NCBI RefSeq assembly: GCF_947499065.1
Contig: NZ_CANMMT010000001.1
Coordinates: 248,001-312,000, forward strand
DNA: 64,000 bases
Source of the DNA: an uncultured Tenacibaculum sp.
GTDB taxonomy: Bacteria; Bacteroidota; Bacteroidia; Flavobacteriales; Flavobacteriaceae
Direction of reading: 5' to 3'
The position numbers were made by a program, and so were the translations under genes. How positions within the stretch are numbered: the stretch's first letter is position 1; every line of letters starts with the position of its first letter. The notes beneath the pieces were generated by a model. That model saw nothing but the letters and a program-made list of their open reading frames with translations. It made no database searches and had not been told where the DNA came from. This document shows, in pieces, positions 56,847-64,000 of this stretch.

Positions 56847-58103
56847 TTAGTCTTCGAATTCTTCTTTTAAAATTCGTTGTACTTCTACAATTGTTTCTTC
56901 TTCTAAATCGGTTCTTTGTACTAACATAGATACATCTTTTTCTAGTACACTCTTTGCTGTTTCTAAACCAATTTTCTTAAACTCAGCTATTACCCAAGCT
57001 TCTATTTCGTCTGAAAATTCTGTTAACTCAACATCTTCCTCTTCTATTCCTTCACGTTGAACATCAATTTCATAACCTGTTAATTCACTTGCTAAACGAA
57101 TATTAACTCCTGAGCGTCCAATTGCTTTTGAAACTTCTTCTGGTTTTAATAAAACATTTACACGTCCTTTTTTACCATTCTTTTCCTCTTCAAAAGGTTT
57201 GATATCAACAGATGTTACTTTTGCTGGACTTAATGCTCTAGCTACAAATAACTGCTCGTTTTTTGTATAGTTTATTACATCAATATTCTCATTTCCTAAT
57301 TCACGAACAATACCATGAATACGAGACCCTTTAACTCCAACACAAGCTCCAACTGGATCAATTCTATCATCATAAGAATCTACTGCAATTTTTGCTTTAT
57401 CTCCAGGAATTCTTGCTACTCCTTCAATAGTGATTAATCCATCAAACACCTCTGGAATTTCTTGTTCAAATAATTTTACTAAGAAAGCTGGAGAAGTTCT
57501 TGATAATATGATTGCTGGTTTGTTACCTCTTAATTCAACCGATTTTATTACTCCACGAACTGCATCTCCTTTTCTAAAGAAATCTGAACGAATTTGCTCG
57601 CTTTTTGGTAAAACGATTTCATTTCCTTCATCATCTAATAAGATTACTGCGTTATGACGAATATGGTGTACTTCTGCACTATAAATTTCTCCTTCTAGCT
57701 CCTTGAACTGTTTAAAAATATTAGTACTATCATGTTCGTGAATTTTAGAAATTAAGTTTTGACGTAACGCTAAAATTGCTCGCCTACCTAAATCTATTAA
57801 CTTCACTTCTTCTGATACATCTTCACCTATTTCAAAATCTGGTTCTATTTTTCTTGCTTCACTAAGTTCAATTTCTTCATTATCGTCTTCAGAAAATCCA
57901 TCTGCTACAACCACACGGTTTCTCCAAATCTCTAAATCTCCTTTATCTGGATTGATAATAATATCAAAGTTTTCATCTGAACCAAACCTACGTTTTAATG
58001 CAGCACGAAATACTTCTTCTAAGATAGACATAAGTGTTACCCTGTCTATACTCTTATTGTCTTTAAACTCTGAAAATGACTCTATTAGTGCAATATTTTC
58101 CAT
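56847..58103 (-). CDS. nusA: Transcription termination/antitermination factor NusA
   Basis: NusA binds RNA polymerase and modulates pausing, termination and antitermination. The 418-residue protein has the N-terminal polymerase-binding domain (1-125), an S1 domain (about 130-200, with GEIYSAEVHHIRHNAVILLDDEGNEIVLPKSEQI) and two KH domains (about 225-345, with VGACVGVKGSRIHGIVRELGNENIDVI). The acidic repeats that end E. coli NusA (495 residues) are missing, as is usual in this phylum. It follows rimP by 12 bp. In E. coli this operon is autoregulated by NusA through a leader attenuator; a similar structure is visible here. Confidence 0.96.
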   Translation of the reverse strand: MENIALIESFSEFKDNKSIDRVTLMSILEEVFRAALKRRFGSDENFDIIINPDKGDLEIWRNRVVVADGFSEDDNEEIELSEARKIEPDFEIGEDVSEEVKLIDLGRRAILALRQNLISKIHEHDSTNIFKQFKELEGEIYSAEVHHIRHNAVILLDDEGNEIVLPKSEQIRSDFFRKGDAVRGVIKSVELRGNKPAIILSRTSPAFLVKLFEQEIPEVFDGLITIEGVARIPGDKAKIAVDSYDDRIDPVGACVGVKGSRIHGIVRELGNENIDVINYTKNEQLFVARALSPAKVTSVDIKPFEEEKNGKKGRVNVLLKPEEVSKAIGRSGVNIRLASELTGYEIDVQREGIEEEDVELTEFSDEIEAWVIAEFKKIGLETAKSVLEKDVSMLVQRTDLEEETIVEVQRILKEEFED

Positions 58104-58115
58104 TTCATCCTCTTA

Positions 58116-58577
58116 TTAAAATATGATCTTCACTTTTGCTTCTTTAATATCTTCATACTGTAAAGTTACTGTTTTCTCTACCGTATGCTTTCCTTTACCT
58201 ATTGGTTTAGGCTCTCTTGCTTTCCAATGTAACGTAATATTTTCATCCGTTACTTCAGTTAATGTTCCTTCAAACTCTTCCGTTGCTGTTTTAACTTTAA
58301 GAATTCTATTAACATTCTTTTTATACTGACGTTTTACCATAAGTGGATGAGAAATATCTGGAGTAGTTACTTCCAAAGAGAAATCCTCTTCTTCTCTATC
58401 TAAATTATGTTCAATTTTTCTACTAATACGAACACATTCACTTAATTGAACTCCTGAATCTCCATCTACTATCACTTTAATTTTACTATTAGCTAAAAAC
58501 TGTAAGTCTATCAAGTACAACGACTCGTTTTCTTGTAAAGCTTCATCTAATAACTCTCTTACTTTTTCTTGATTCAT
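58116..58577 (-). CDS. rimP: Ribosome maturation factor RimP
   Basis: RimP helps mature the 30S subunit. I place the start at ATG 58577 (MNQEKVRELL), giving 153 residues, the usual length. A longer frame from 58619 would add 14 residues running through a hairpin. The N-terminal domain has ENESLYLIDLQFLANSKIKVIVDGDSGVQLSECVRISRKIEHNLD and the C-terminal SH3-like part has LKVKTATEEFEGTLTEVTDENITLHW. It is the first gene of the operon that continues with nusA and infB. Confidence 0.94.
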   Translation of the reverse strand: MNQEKVRELLDEALQENESLYLIDLQFLANSKIKVIVDGDSGVQLSECVRISRKIEHNLDREEEDFSLEVTTPDISHPLMVKRQYKKNVNRILKVKTATEEFEGTLTEVTDENITLHWKAREPKPIGKGKHTVEKTVTLQYEDIKEAKVKIIF

Positions 58578-58615
58578 CCTAAGGTATAAAAAGAGGGGAC
58601 TTTCGTCCCCTTCAT
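58574..58615 (-). CDS. Possible 13-codon leader peptide overlapping rimP
   Basis: ATG at 58615 opens a frame of 13 codons (MKGTKVPSFYTLG) whose stop TGA overlaps the rimP start as ATGA. It spans the leader hairpin, so its translation could melt that hairpin and couple to rimP. It is far too short to judge as a gene by sequence alone, and the frame may be accidental. Confidence 0.25.
   Translation of the reverse strand: MKGTKVPSFYTLG
58586..58612 (-). promoter_or_regulatory. Attenuator-like hairpin in the rimP leader
   Basis: On the minus strand GGGGAC / GTCCCC with a GAAA tetraloop is followed by TCTTTTTATA, the form of an intrinsic terminator. It lies between the predicted transcription start (about 58632) and the rimP ATG. 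There is no upstream gene on this strand for it to terminate: the neighbour at 58737 is divergent. Confidence 0.6.
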
Positions 58616-58638
58616 CCATCTAATTAATAAATTCGCTG

Positions 58639-58669
58639 CAAAGATAGTAAGTTATTCATTAACACACAA
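58639..58669 (-). promoter_or_regulatory. Promoter of rimP-nusA-infB
   Basis: On the minus strand TTG (58669-58667) and TATCTTTG (58646-58639) are 20 bp apart, within the range for the Bacteroidota consensus. Transcription would start near 58632, giving a leader of about 55 nt. Confidence 0.6.
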
Positions 58670-58736
58670 GTGTCTTTCACTTTCTAATTTAAAATGTTTT
58701 TCGTAAATTGAAAACATCCACCTTAAATTTTTTATT

Positions 58737-59564
58737 ATGAAAAAAATATTAGTACCCACTGATTTTTCCATACCTTCAGAACATGCTTTGAAGCTAGCTT
58801 CAAGTTTGGCAAAAAAGTCTAAAAGCGAGATCCATTTACTTCACATGGTTGAATTACCTACCGGTATAATAGATATGGGGAGTGGCAGCAACTTTAGTAT
58901 ACCTGAAAGCATGCTATACATACGAAAAGTACGCGATAAATTGATTAAGTATAAAAATCAATTTTTTCCAAAAATTCAAAATATTAAACATGCTATTCGT
59001 TTTCAAAACCCATACGAAGGTATACGCGATTATTCTAAAAAAATAAATGCCGATTTGATTACCATGGGAACCAAAGGACATACAGAATTAGAAGAGATGT
59101 TAATTGGCTCTAATACTGAAAAAGTTGTAAGAAATTCTGAAATACCAGTTTTAGTTACTAAAACAAACGAAGAAGAATTTAAACCTAAAAACTTGGTTTT
59201 TGCTTCTAGCTTTAAACCTCAGAAAAATAATGCTTTTGAGAAATTTTTAGATTTCGCAAGTAATTTTAAGAGTAAAATTCATTTATTAAAAATCAACACA
59301 CCACATAAGTTTGAAAACTCCCAGCTTTCAAGACAAAAAATAAAAGAATTTGCCGATAGGCACAATTTTTCAGATTACTCTATAAACATATACAACGACT
59401 CTTCTGTTGAGAACGGAATTTTAAATTTCTCTAACGAAAAAAATGCTGATATCATAGCACTAGCTACTCATGGAAGAAGTGGTTTATCTCATATTTTTAA
59501 TGGTAGTATTACTAAAAATTTATCTAAGAGTTCCATTAAACCAATGCTAACCTTTAAAGTTTAG
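58737..59564 (+). CDS. Tandem universal stress protein (two UspA domains)
   Basis: This 275-residue cytoplasmic protein has two UspA domains, at 1-145 and about 155-275. The first has MKKILVPTDFSIPSEHALKLA and, at its end, DLITMGTKGHTELEEMLIGSNTEKVVRNSEIPVLVTK, the ATP-binding G-x2-G-x9-G(S/T) type. The second has DIIALATHGRSGLSHIFNGSITKNLSKSSIKPMLTFKV. UspA proteins respond to starvation and energy stress; the molecular role is not fixed. It is divergent from rimP, and a bidirectional terminator follows. Confidence 0.93.
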   Translation: MKKILVPTDFSIPSEHALKLASSLAKKSKSEIHLLHMVELPTGIIDMGSGSNFSIPESMLYIRKVRDKLIKYKNQFFPKIQNIKHAIRFQNPYEGIRDYSKKINADLITMGTKGHTELEEMLIGSNTEKVVRNSEIPVLVTKTNEEEFKPKNLVFASSFKPQKNNAFEKFLDFASNFKSKIHLLKINTPHKFENSQLSRQKIKEFADRHNFSDYSINIYNDSSVENGILNFSNEKNADIIALATHGRSGLSHIFNGSITKNLSKSSIKPMLTFKV

Positions 59565-59566
59565 CT

Positions 59567-59594
59567 AAAAGCACATCCCCTATTGTGCTTTTTA
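59567..59594. terminator. Bidirectional terminator between the UspA and glycosyltransferase genes
   Basis: The stem AAAAGCACA / TGTGCTTTT with an 8-nt loop lies between convergent genes and touches the glycosyltransferase stop codon. Confidence 0.75.
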
Positions 59595-60584
59595 TCTATA
59601 CAGTTGGTTATATACTGCTACCAATTCTTTAGCTTCTTTTTTGGCACTCCAGTTCTTTTCGATTTCCTTCCTTGCCTGCTCACCAACGTATGCTAATTCA
59701 TTTTGAATTAAACCTTTTAGCACAGCTCTTAGCTCTTCTACATTTCCAGATTCAAATAAATATCCAGATTTCCCATGCTCTATTAATTCGGAATGTACAC
59801 CTACATTTTTGGTAGCAACTGTTGTGTTAGCACAAGACATAGCTTCTGCACAAACTAATGAAAAACCTTCAGTGAACGAAGGAACTACTGCTATTTTAGA
59901 AGCTTGATAATATGTTATTATGTCTTTGGTTTCGTTTACAAAATAAATTTGCTTCTTTACATTTACAGCTACTTCTTTCAACTCATCTAAGAACTCAGGC
60001 TTATCTACCTTACCAACAATAACTACTGCCCAATCTTTGTGAGTTTTCAACTCATGAGCCATGGCTTCTAATAAAACTTTTTGTCCTTTAGCCTTTCTAA
60101 CTCTTCCTGCACAAAGAATTATATTCTTTTGCGAAACATCTTTTAATCTTTTCTCTTCATTTGGAACAAAATTACCTGTATCGACCCCATGAGATACTTT
60201 TGTGTTTTTTATTCCTAATTTATCATGCATAGAAGTTGTTAATGTAACAACACTATCTGATTTTTTAAGTAAAAACCTTGTTAAACCTGAAGGATCAGTT
60301 TCGGCATGTCGAGTTAAAACTAATTTAAACTTTGCACCTAAGAATCGATACCATAGCATTTTTAACACTTCATTATTTCTATGGCAATGAACAACTATTT
60401 TCTTTTCAGAAAACAATAAGTTTTTTAACTCTTTTGTATTTATTTTATCTCCCTCAATACCATAACCATAAAGATATGTTTCGCACATTTTCTTTAAGTC
60501 GGGCATTACATTCTCTATACTTCTTGTAACCCCAGTTCTTCTTTTATGAAAATGTGTATGTATAACTATTAAATCAGAATTCAT
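59592..60584 (-). CDS. Glycosyltransferase family 4 protein
   Basis: This 330-residue GT-B fold glycosyltransferase has the family's second-domain block NIILCAGRVRKAKGQKVLLEAM and the E-x7-E motif in FTEGFSLVCAEAM, which binds the donor sugar nucleotide. The N-terminal domain has VIHTHFHKRRTGVTRSIENVMP, an arrangement typical of GT4 enzymes acting in surface glycan or lipid-sugar synthesis. The acceptor is unknown. It starts directly after the stop of the acidic protein gene (60585), so the two are co-transcribed. Confidence 0.9.
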   Translation of the reverse strand: MNSDLIVIHTHFHKRRTGVTRSIENVMPDLKKMCETYLYGYGIEGDKINTKELKNLLFSEKKIVVHCHRNNEVLKMLWYRFLGAKFKLVLTRHAETDPSGLTRFLLKKSDSVVTLTTSMHDKLGIKNTKVSHGVDTGNFVPNEEKRLKDVSQKNIILCAGRVRKAKGQKVLLEAMAHELKTHKDWAVVIVGKVDKPEFLDELKEVAVNVKKQIYFVNETKDIITYYQASKIAVVPSFTEGFSLVCAEAMSCANTTVATKNVGVHSELIEHGKSGYLFESGNVEELRAVLKGLIQNELAYVGEQARKEIEKNWSAKKEAKELVAVYNQLYR

Positions 60585-61394
60585 CTAAGCAAATCTTCTT
60601 TCTATAATTTCTAACAATCTTGTTTCGTATTCTTCTTTATCAGACCAATCATAATCTGGTTTTACCATTTTAACAACAAACTTTTTGGCCTCTTTTTCCG
60701 TTTTCATTGTATTCAACTGAGAAACCACTCTGTTAAAATCTGCTTGATCTCCATTAAACAAGTGTTTAACAAAAGCTATTCTATCATTAAGTCCTATTTG
60801 AATTGAACTTTGCAAACGATCGTTAAGTGTTTTCTTCACATCTACTTTTTCAAATAAGTTTGCCATTACATCAACTGGAAGTGTATCTTCTAGCTCTTCC
60901 TCTAAAGTAGTTGTCTTTTTCTCACCAACATCTTTCACATCGTTCTTTGTGTCTTCATTATCATTAAAAAGTAATTCTTCCAATTCATCAAAAGGCTGCT
61001 CCATAATTTCTTCTACAACCTCTAAATTCATTTTCTCTTCAGCTATATCTTCAATTACTTTATCAGCAATTTCTTCAGCTTCTTTTTCTACTTCTTCTTC
61101 AATATCTTCTTCTAATTGATGTACAATTCTATCTTCTTCAACTAAGGGTACCTCTGTTTTATTTAGCTTTTCTACCTTATTTATCTCCGCCTGCACAACA
61201 TCTTCCAACAATTCCTCTTTAGTTTTTGTAGGATTAGGAGTATTATTTATATACTCTTCTACATAAGCTAAAACCGAAAGTTTTTCATAAACCTCATGTG
61301 CTTTTTCCTTCAACGCAAACACATCTTCTTTATTTTTCATTTTTAAAATGCTGTGTGCTAAACTAGTTAAATCGGATGCAAGTTTTTTGTGCAT
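60585..61394 (-). CDS. Acidic coiled-coil protein of unknown function
   Basis: This 269-residue cytoplasmic protein has a basic N-terminal helix (HKKLASDLTSLAHSILKMKNKEDVFALKEKAHEVYEKLSVLAYVEEYI), a strongly acidic middle (about 70-170) rich in Glu, and a C-terminal domain (about 180-269). The latter has VDVKKTLNDRLQSSIQIGLNDRIAFVKHLFNGDQADFNRVVSQLNTMKTEKEAKKFVVKMVKPDYDWSDKEEYETRLLEIIERRF. I do not know a named family for it, but it looks conserved in flavobacteria. It pairs with the glycosyltransferase gene immediately downstream and faces tdk. Confidence 0.7.
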   Translation of the reverse strand: MHKKLASDLTSLAHSILKMKNKEDVFALKEKAHEVYEKLSVLAYVEEYINNTPNPTKTKEELLEDVVQAEINKVEKLNKTEVPLVEEDRIVHQLEEDIEEEVEKEAEEIADKVIEDIAEEKMNLEVVEEIMEQPFDELEELLFNDNEDTKNDVKDVGEKKTTTLEEELEDTLPVDVMANLFEKVDVKKTLNDRLQSSIQIGLNDRIAFVKHLFNGDQADFNRVVSQLNTMKTEKEAKKFVVKMVKPDYDWSDKEEYETRLLEIIERRFA

Positions 61395-61434
61395 AAGTTG
61401 TTGTTTGAAATTAATATTTACTCTTAAATTTTAA

Positions 61435-61442
61435 TAAATTTG
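61435..61442 (+). promoter_or_regulatory. -7 element of tdk-alr
   Basis: TAAATTTG matches TAnnTTTG, 54 bp before the tdk start. No TTG lies at the right -33 distance. Confidence 0.4.
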
Positions 61443-61496
61443 TTCCCTATTTCGAAAGAAATGCAAATATCAATAATTAGAGCTTAAAATTACAAA

Positions 61497-62108
61497 ATGT
61501 TTCTTGAAAATACAGTAAATCATACAGAACAATTTGGGTGGATTGAGGTAATTTGTGGCTCAATGTTTTCAGGCAAAACCGAAGAATTAATTCGTCGTTT
61601 AAAACGTGCACAGTTTGCAAAACAACGTGTAGAGATATTTAAACCAGCAGTTGACACTCGTTATGACGATGAAGAAGTGGTATCTCACAACTATAATAGA
61701 ATACGTTCTACTCCAGTTCCTGCTTCTTCTAACATTCGTTTATTAGCAAATGATGTAGATGTTGTTGGCATTGATGAGGCTCAGTTTTTTGACGATGAAA
61801 TTGTTACAGTTTGTAACGATTTAGCAAATAGGGGGATTAGAGTTATTGTAGCTGGATTAGACATGGATTTTAAAGGACAACCTTTTGGACCTATGCCAGC
61901 TCTTATGGCTACCGCAGAATATGTAACCAAAGTGCATGCTGTTTGTACTCACACAGGAAACTTAGCTCATTATAGTTATAGAAAAGCTATGAGCGAAGAC
62001 CTTGTTCTCTTAGGAGAAACCCAAGAATACGAACCTCTTAGCAGAGCTGCTTACTACAAAGCAATACGAGAGCAAAATAATAAGAAAGAAAATTTATCTG
62101 ATGAATAA
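61497..62108 (+). CDS. tdk: Thymidine kinase
   Basis: Thymidine kinase (type II) phosphorylates thymidine to dTMP in the salvage pathway. The 203-residue protein has the P-loop [19 protein letters not shown], the nucleoside-site [34 protein letters not shown], and the lasso region [19 protein letters not shown]. The classical zinc cysteines of longer forms are reduced to one here. It overlaps the start of alr by 8 bp. Confidence 0.95.
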   Translation: MFLENTVNHTEQFGWIEVICGSMFSGKTEELIRRLKRAQFAKQRVEIFKPAVDTRYDDEEVVSHNYNRIRSTPVPASSNIRLLANDVDVVGIDEAQFFDDEIVTVCNDLANRGIRVIVAGLDMDFKGQPFGPMPALMATAEYVTKVHAVCTHTGNLAHYSYRKAMSEDLVLLGETQEYEPLSRAAYYKAIREQNNKKENLSDE

Positions 62109-63201
62109 TCATGTTACCGTTTTAGAAATAGATGCTGTATCTCTACAACATAACCTCGCTTATTTTAAACAAAAACTAAATCCTAACACAAAGGTTTTAG
62201 CTGTTGTTAAAGCTTTTGGTTACGGAAGTGAATCTACAGAAATAGCTAAATTACTTCAAGATAAGGTAGATTATTTTGCTGTTGCTTATTCTAATGAAGG
62301 TATCATTTTACGTGAAGCCGGTATTAAAACTCCTATTTTAGTTTTACATCCGCAAATTCAAAACTTAGAAGAAATTGTTAAACACAGATTAGAACCTAAT
62401 TTATATAATTTCAAAATACTTGATGCTTTTCTTAAACTAGCCGACAAAGCTCCTTTAATGAACTACCCTATTCATATTAAATTCAATACTGGCTTAAACA
62501 GGTTAGGTTTTTGGCACACAGATGTTCCAACGATTATTACACAGATAAAAAGTTCAAACAATATAAAGGTTCAATCTATTTTTTCTCATCTTGCTGCCAG
62601 TGAAGACCCTAATGAACAAAATTTCACTATTGGACAAATTAACAACTTTGCCTACATTGTAAAACAATTTTACGATCATTTAGGATATGAACCTATGATT
62701 CATATTTTAAACACATCTGGTGTTATCAATTATCCTCAAGCACAATTTGATATGGTTCGTGTTGGAATTGGTTTATATGGCTTTGGAAACAATGAGCAAG
62801 AAACAAGTCAATTAAGAAACACACATACCTTAAAATCAATTATTTCTCAAATACACTTAATCCAACCAGGAGAAACTGTAGGATATAATAGAGCTTTTGT
62901 TGCTAGTAGACCTACTCAAAGTGCCACTATTCCTGTTGGTCATGCCGATGGTATTTCAAGAAAACTAGGCAATAAAAAAGGTTATGTTTTTATTAATGGT
63001 CAACCCGTTCCAATTATAGGTAATGTTTGTATGGATATGATTATGGTTGATGTTACTGACCTAGATTGTAAAGAAGGTGATGAAGTTATTCTTTTCAATC
63101 ACCAAAAACACATCGAATATATTGCACATAACTGCGAAACAATTCCTTACGAAATCTTAACCGCTATTTCTCAACGCGTAAAAAGATTGGTTAAGAGTTA
63201 A
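62101..63201 (+). CDS. alr: Alanine racemase
   Basis: Alr makes D-alanine for peptidoglycan. The 366-residue PLP enzyme has the Schiff-base Lys37 in [20 protein letters not shown] and VGIGLYGFG lie in the barrel, the catalytic Tyr is in [10 protein letters not shown], and [14 protein letters not shown] is the C-terminal block that closes the active site. Its length is normal. Translation is probably coupled to tdk by the overlap, although the two pathways are not related. Confidence 0.97.
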   Translation: MNNHVTVLEIDAVSLQHNLAYFKQKLNPNTKVLAVVKAFGYGSESTEIAKLLQDKVDYFAVAYSNEGIILREAGIKTPILVLHPQIQNLEEIVKHRLEPNLYNFKILDAFLKLADKAPLMNYPIHIKFNTGLNRLGFWHTDVPTIITQIKSSNNIKVQSIFSHLAASEDPNEQNFTIGQINNFAYIVKQFYDHLGYEPMIHILNTSGVINYPQAQFDMVRVGIGLYGFGNNEQETSQLRNTHTLKSIISQIHLIQPGETVGYNRAFVASRPTQSATIPVGHADGISRKLGNKKGYVFINGQPVPIIGNVCMDMIMVDVTDLDCKEGDEVILFNHQKHIEYIAHNCETIPYEILTAISQRVKRLVKS

Positions 63202-63245
63202 TTTTTTTTTAATTTACAACTCAATTAACTATAAAAACCAAAAAT

Positions 63246-63656
63246 ATGGGAATGCTCAAAGAGTTTAAAGACTTTGCAATGAAAGGGAACCTAGTCGACA
63301 TTGCAGTAGGTTTTGTAATGGGTGCTGCTTTTAATAAAGTAGTAGCTTCTTTTACTGGAGGAATCGTTTCTCCTCTTATTGGACTATTATTTAATGCCGA
63401 CTTTAAAGATTTAAAGTACATTATAAAAGATGGTGTTGCTGACGAATCTGGAAAAATCACTGGTGAAGTAGCTGTACTTTATGGTGAATTTCTAACTAAC
63501 TTAATTGACTTTATCATTGTTGCCTTTGTAATGTTTATGATTGTTAAAGCCGTTAATAAGTTAAAGAAAAAAGAAGAACCGGCTCCTGCTGCTCCTAAAG
63601 GTCCAACTCAAGAAGAATTATTAGCACAAATTAGAGACTTATTAAAAGATAAATAA
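63246..63656 (+). CDS. mscL: Large-conductance mechanosensitive channel
   Basis: MscL opens when membrane tension rises and releases solutes after osmotic downshock. The 136-residue protein has an N-terminal amphipathic start (MLKEFKDFAMKGNLVDIAVGFVMGAAFNKVVASFTGGIVSPLIGLLF), the first membrane helix, a short periplasmic loop (about 50-72) and the second helix (YGEFLTNLIDFIIVAFVMFMIVKAVNKL). A charged C-terminal helical bundle (TQEELLAQIRDLLKDK) completes it. It follows alr by 44 bp and ends at a terminator. Confidence 0.97.
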   Translation: MGMLKEFKDFAMKGNLVDIAVGFVMGAAFNKVVASFTGGIVSPLIGLLFNADFKDLKYIIKDGVADESGKITGEVAVLYGEFLTNLIDFIIVAFVMFMIVKAVNKLKKKEEPAPAAPKGPTQEELLAQIRDLLKDK

Positions 63657-63680
63657 GCTACTAAAAGTGAACAAATACTA

Positions 63681-63717
63681 AAAAAGCACTTGTAATCTAT
63701 TACAAGTGCTTTTTTTA
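63681..63717. terminator. Bidirectional terminator between mscL and the edge gene
   Basis: An 11-bp stem AGCACTTGTAA / TTACAAGTGCT with a 4-nt loop has A and T runs outside. Confidence 0.9.
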
Positions 63718-64000
63718 TATAAATGACATAATAGCCTTTGAATTTATTTGATGTTTTAGCTGCTCTATCTTCTCATACATTAATGTAAAAAACATCCTTC
63801 TCTCTACCTCTGCACTACCTGATATATTTTGAGAAAATTGTAATTGTTTTTGAAAATACTCATCTACTTCGTTACAAATTATTTTATCCTCAATTCTCAT
63901 ATAAGAAAGAGATGTATAAGGCACTAACAAGCCTTTTTTTGTCTCAGACTTTAAAAATAAAACATGATTAATATTCACCAATTTATTGTAATACAATTCA
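63715..64000 (-). CDS. C-terminal part of an unidentified protein (cut by window end)
   Basis: The minus-strand frame is open to the window edge, and the apparent TTG start near 63996 is preceded by in-frame codons, so only the last 95 or so residues are seen. They contain KGLLVPYTSLSYMRIEDKIICNEVDEYFQKQLQF and a charged helical end with FFTLMYEKIEQLKHQINSKAIMSFI. I cannot name the family. It converges on mscL across the terminator. Confidence 0.7.
   Translation of the reverse strand, partial: ELYYNKLVNINHVLFLKSETKKGLLVPYTSLSYMRIEDKIICNEVDEYFQKQLQFSQNISGSAEVERRMFFTLMYEKIEQLKHQINSKAIMSFI

Noticed and set aside
58578..58619. rimP start at ATG 58619 with 14 extra residues
   Set aside because: The extra residues run through a GC-rich hairpin and are not family-like; ATG 58577 fits known RimP starts.

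Overview
This is chromosomal DNA of a marine-type Flavobacteriaceae bacterium, close in style to Tenacibaculum or Polaribacter. The grounds are low GC with strong A/T codon preference, a type IX secretion (T9SS) C-terminal sorting domain, TonB receptors with an N-terminal carboxypeptidase-regulatory-like domain, an OmpA protein with thrombospondin type 3 repeats, an ATP synthase atpDC pair apart from the other subunits, and promoters of the Bacteroidota type (TTG-N19-TAnnTTTG). About 60 protein genes, two tRNA genes and many intrinsic terminators fill the window. I see no CRISPR array, phage, insertion sequence or rRNA.

Layout. 1-3.3 kb: sufB (cut by the window edge), sufC and sufD for Fe-S assembly. 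3.4-14.2 kb, mostly minus strand: a secreted serine protease, an amidohydrolase, a membrane AraC regulator with a PIF1/RecD-like helicase, a DUF547 protein, an acetyltransferase, and an AraC regulator with a double SnoaL lipoprotein. 14.3-18.3 kb: sucB and sucA. 18.5-18.8 kb: two identical tRNA-Asn genes. 18.8-25.1 kb: a biotin cluster (bioF, a DUF2007 protein, bioD, bioA, a ketoacyl synthase, bioB). 25.2-33.7 kb: small metabolic, regulatory and membrane genes including panB, a 2-hydroxyacid dehydrogenase and an ECF-type sigma/anti-sigma pair. 33.7-41.9 kb, minus strand: tatA, atpC, atpD, ompA, kbl and an AddA-like helicase-nuclease. 42-49 kb: a metal-homeostasis module, with an mntR-led ABC operon divergent from a TonB receptor around a shared inverted repeat. 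49.2-53.3 kb: a second TonB receptor and a beta-helix lipoprotein. 53.8-58.6 kb: the rimP-nusA-infB operon with an attenuator-like leader. 58.7-64 kb: a universal stress protein, a glycosyltransferase pair, tdk, alr, mscL and a cut gene.

How it works together. Most of the window is housekeeping. The regulatory structure is more interesting: (1) the MntR module with its 34-bp operator and ABC permeases that carry winged-helix-like tails; (2) the rimP leader, where a terminator-like hairpin lies inside a 13-codon reading frame whose stop overlaps the rimP start; (3) 11-bp-phased half-sites in front of the TonB/beta-helix pair; and (4) a biotin operon with a resident ketoacyl synthase and a small zinc-ribbon protein of unknown role. 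I found no clear new defence or mobile system.
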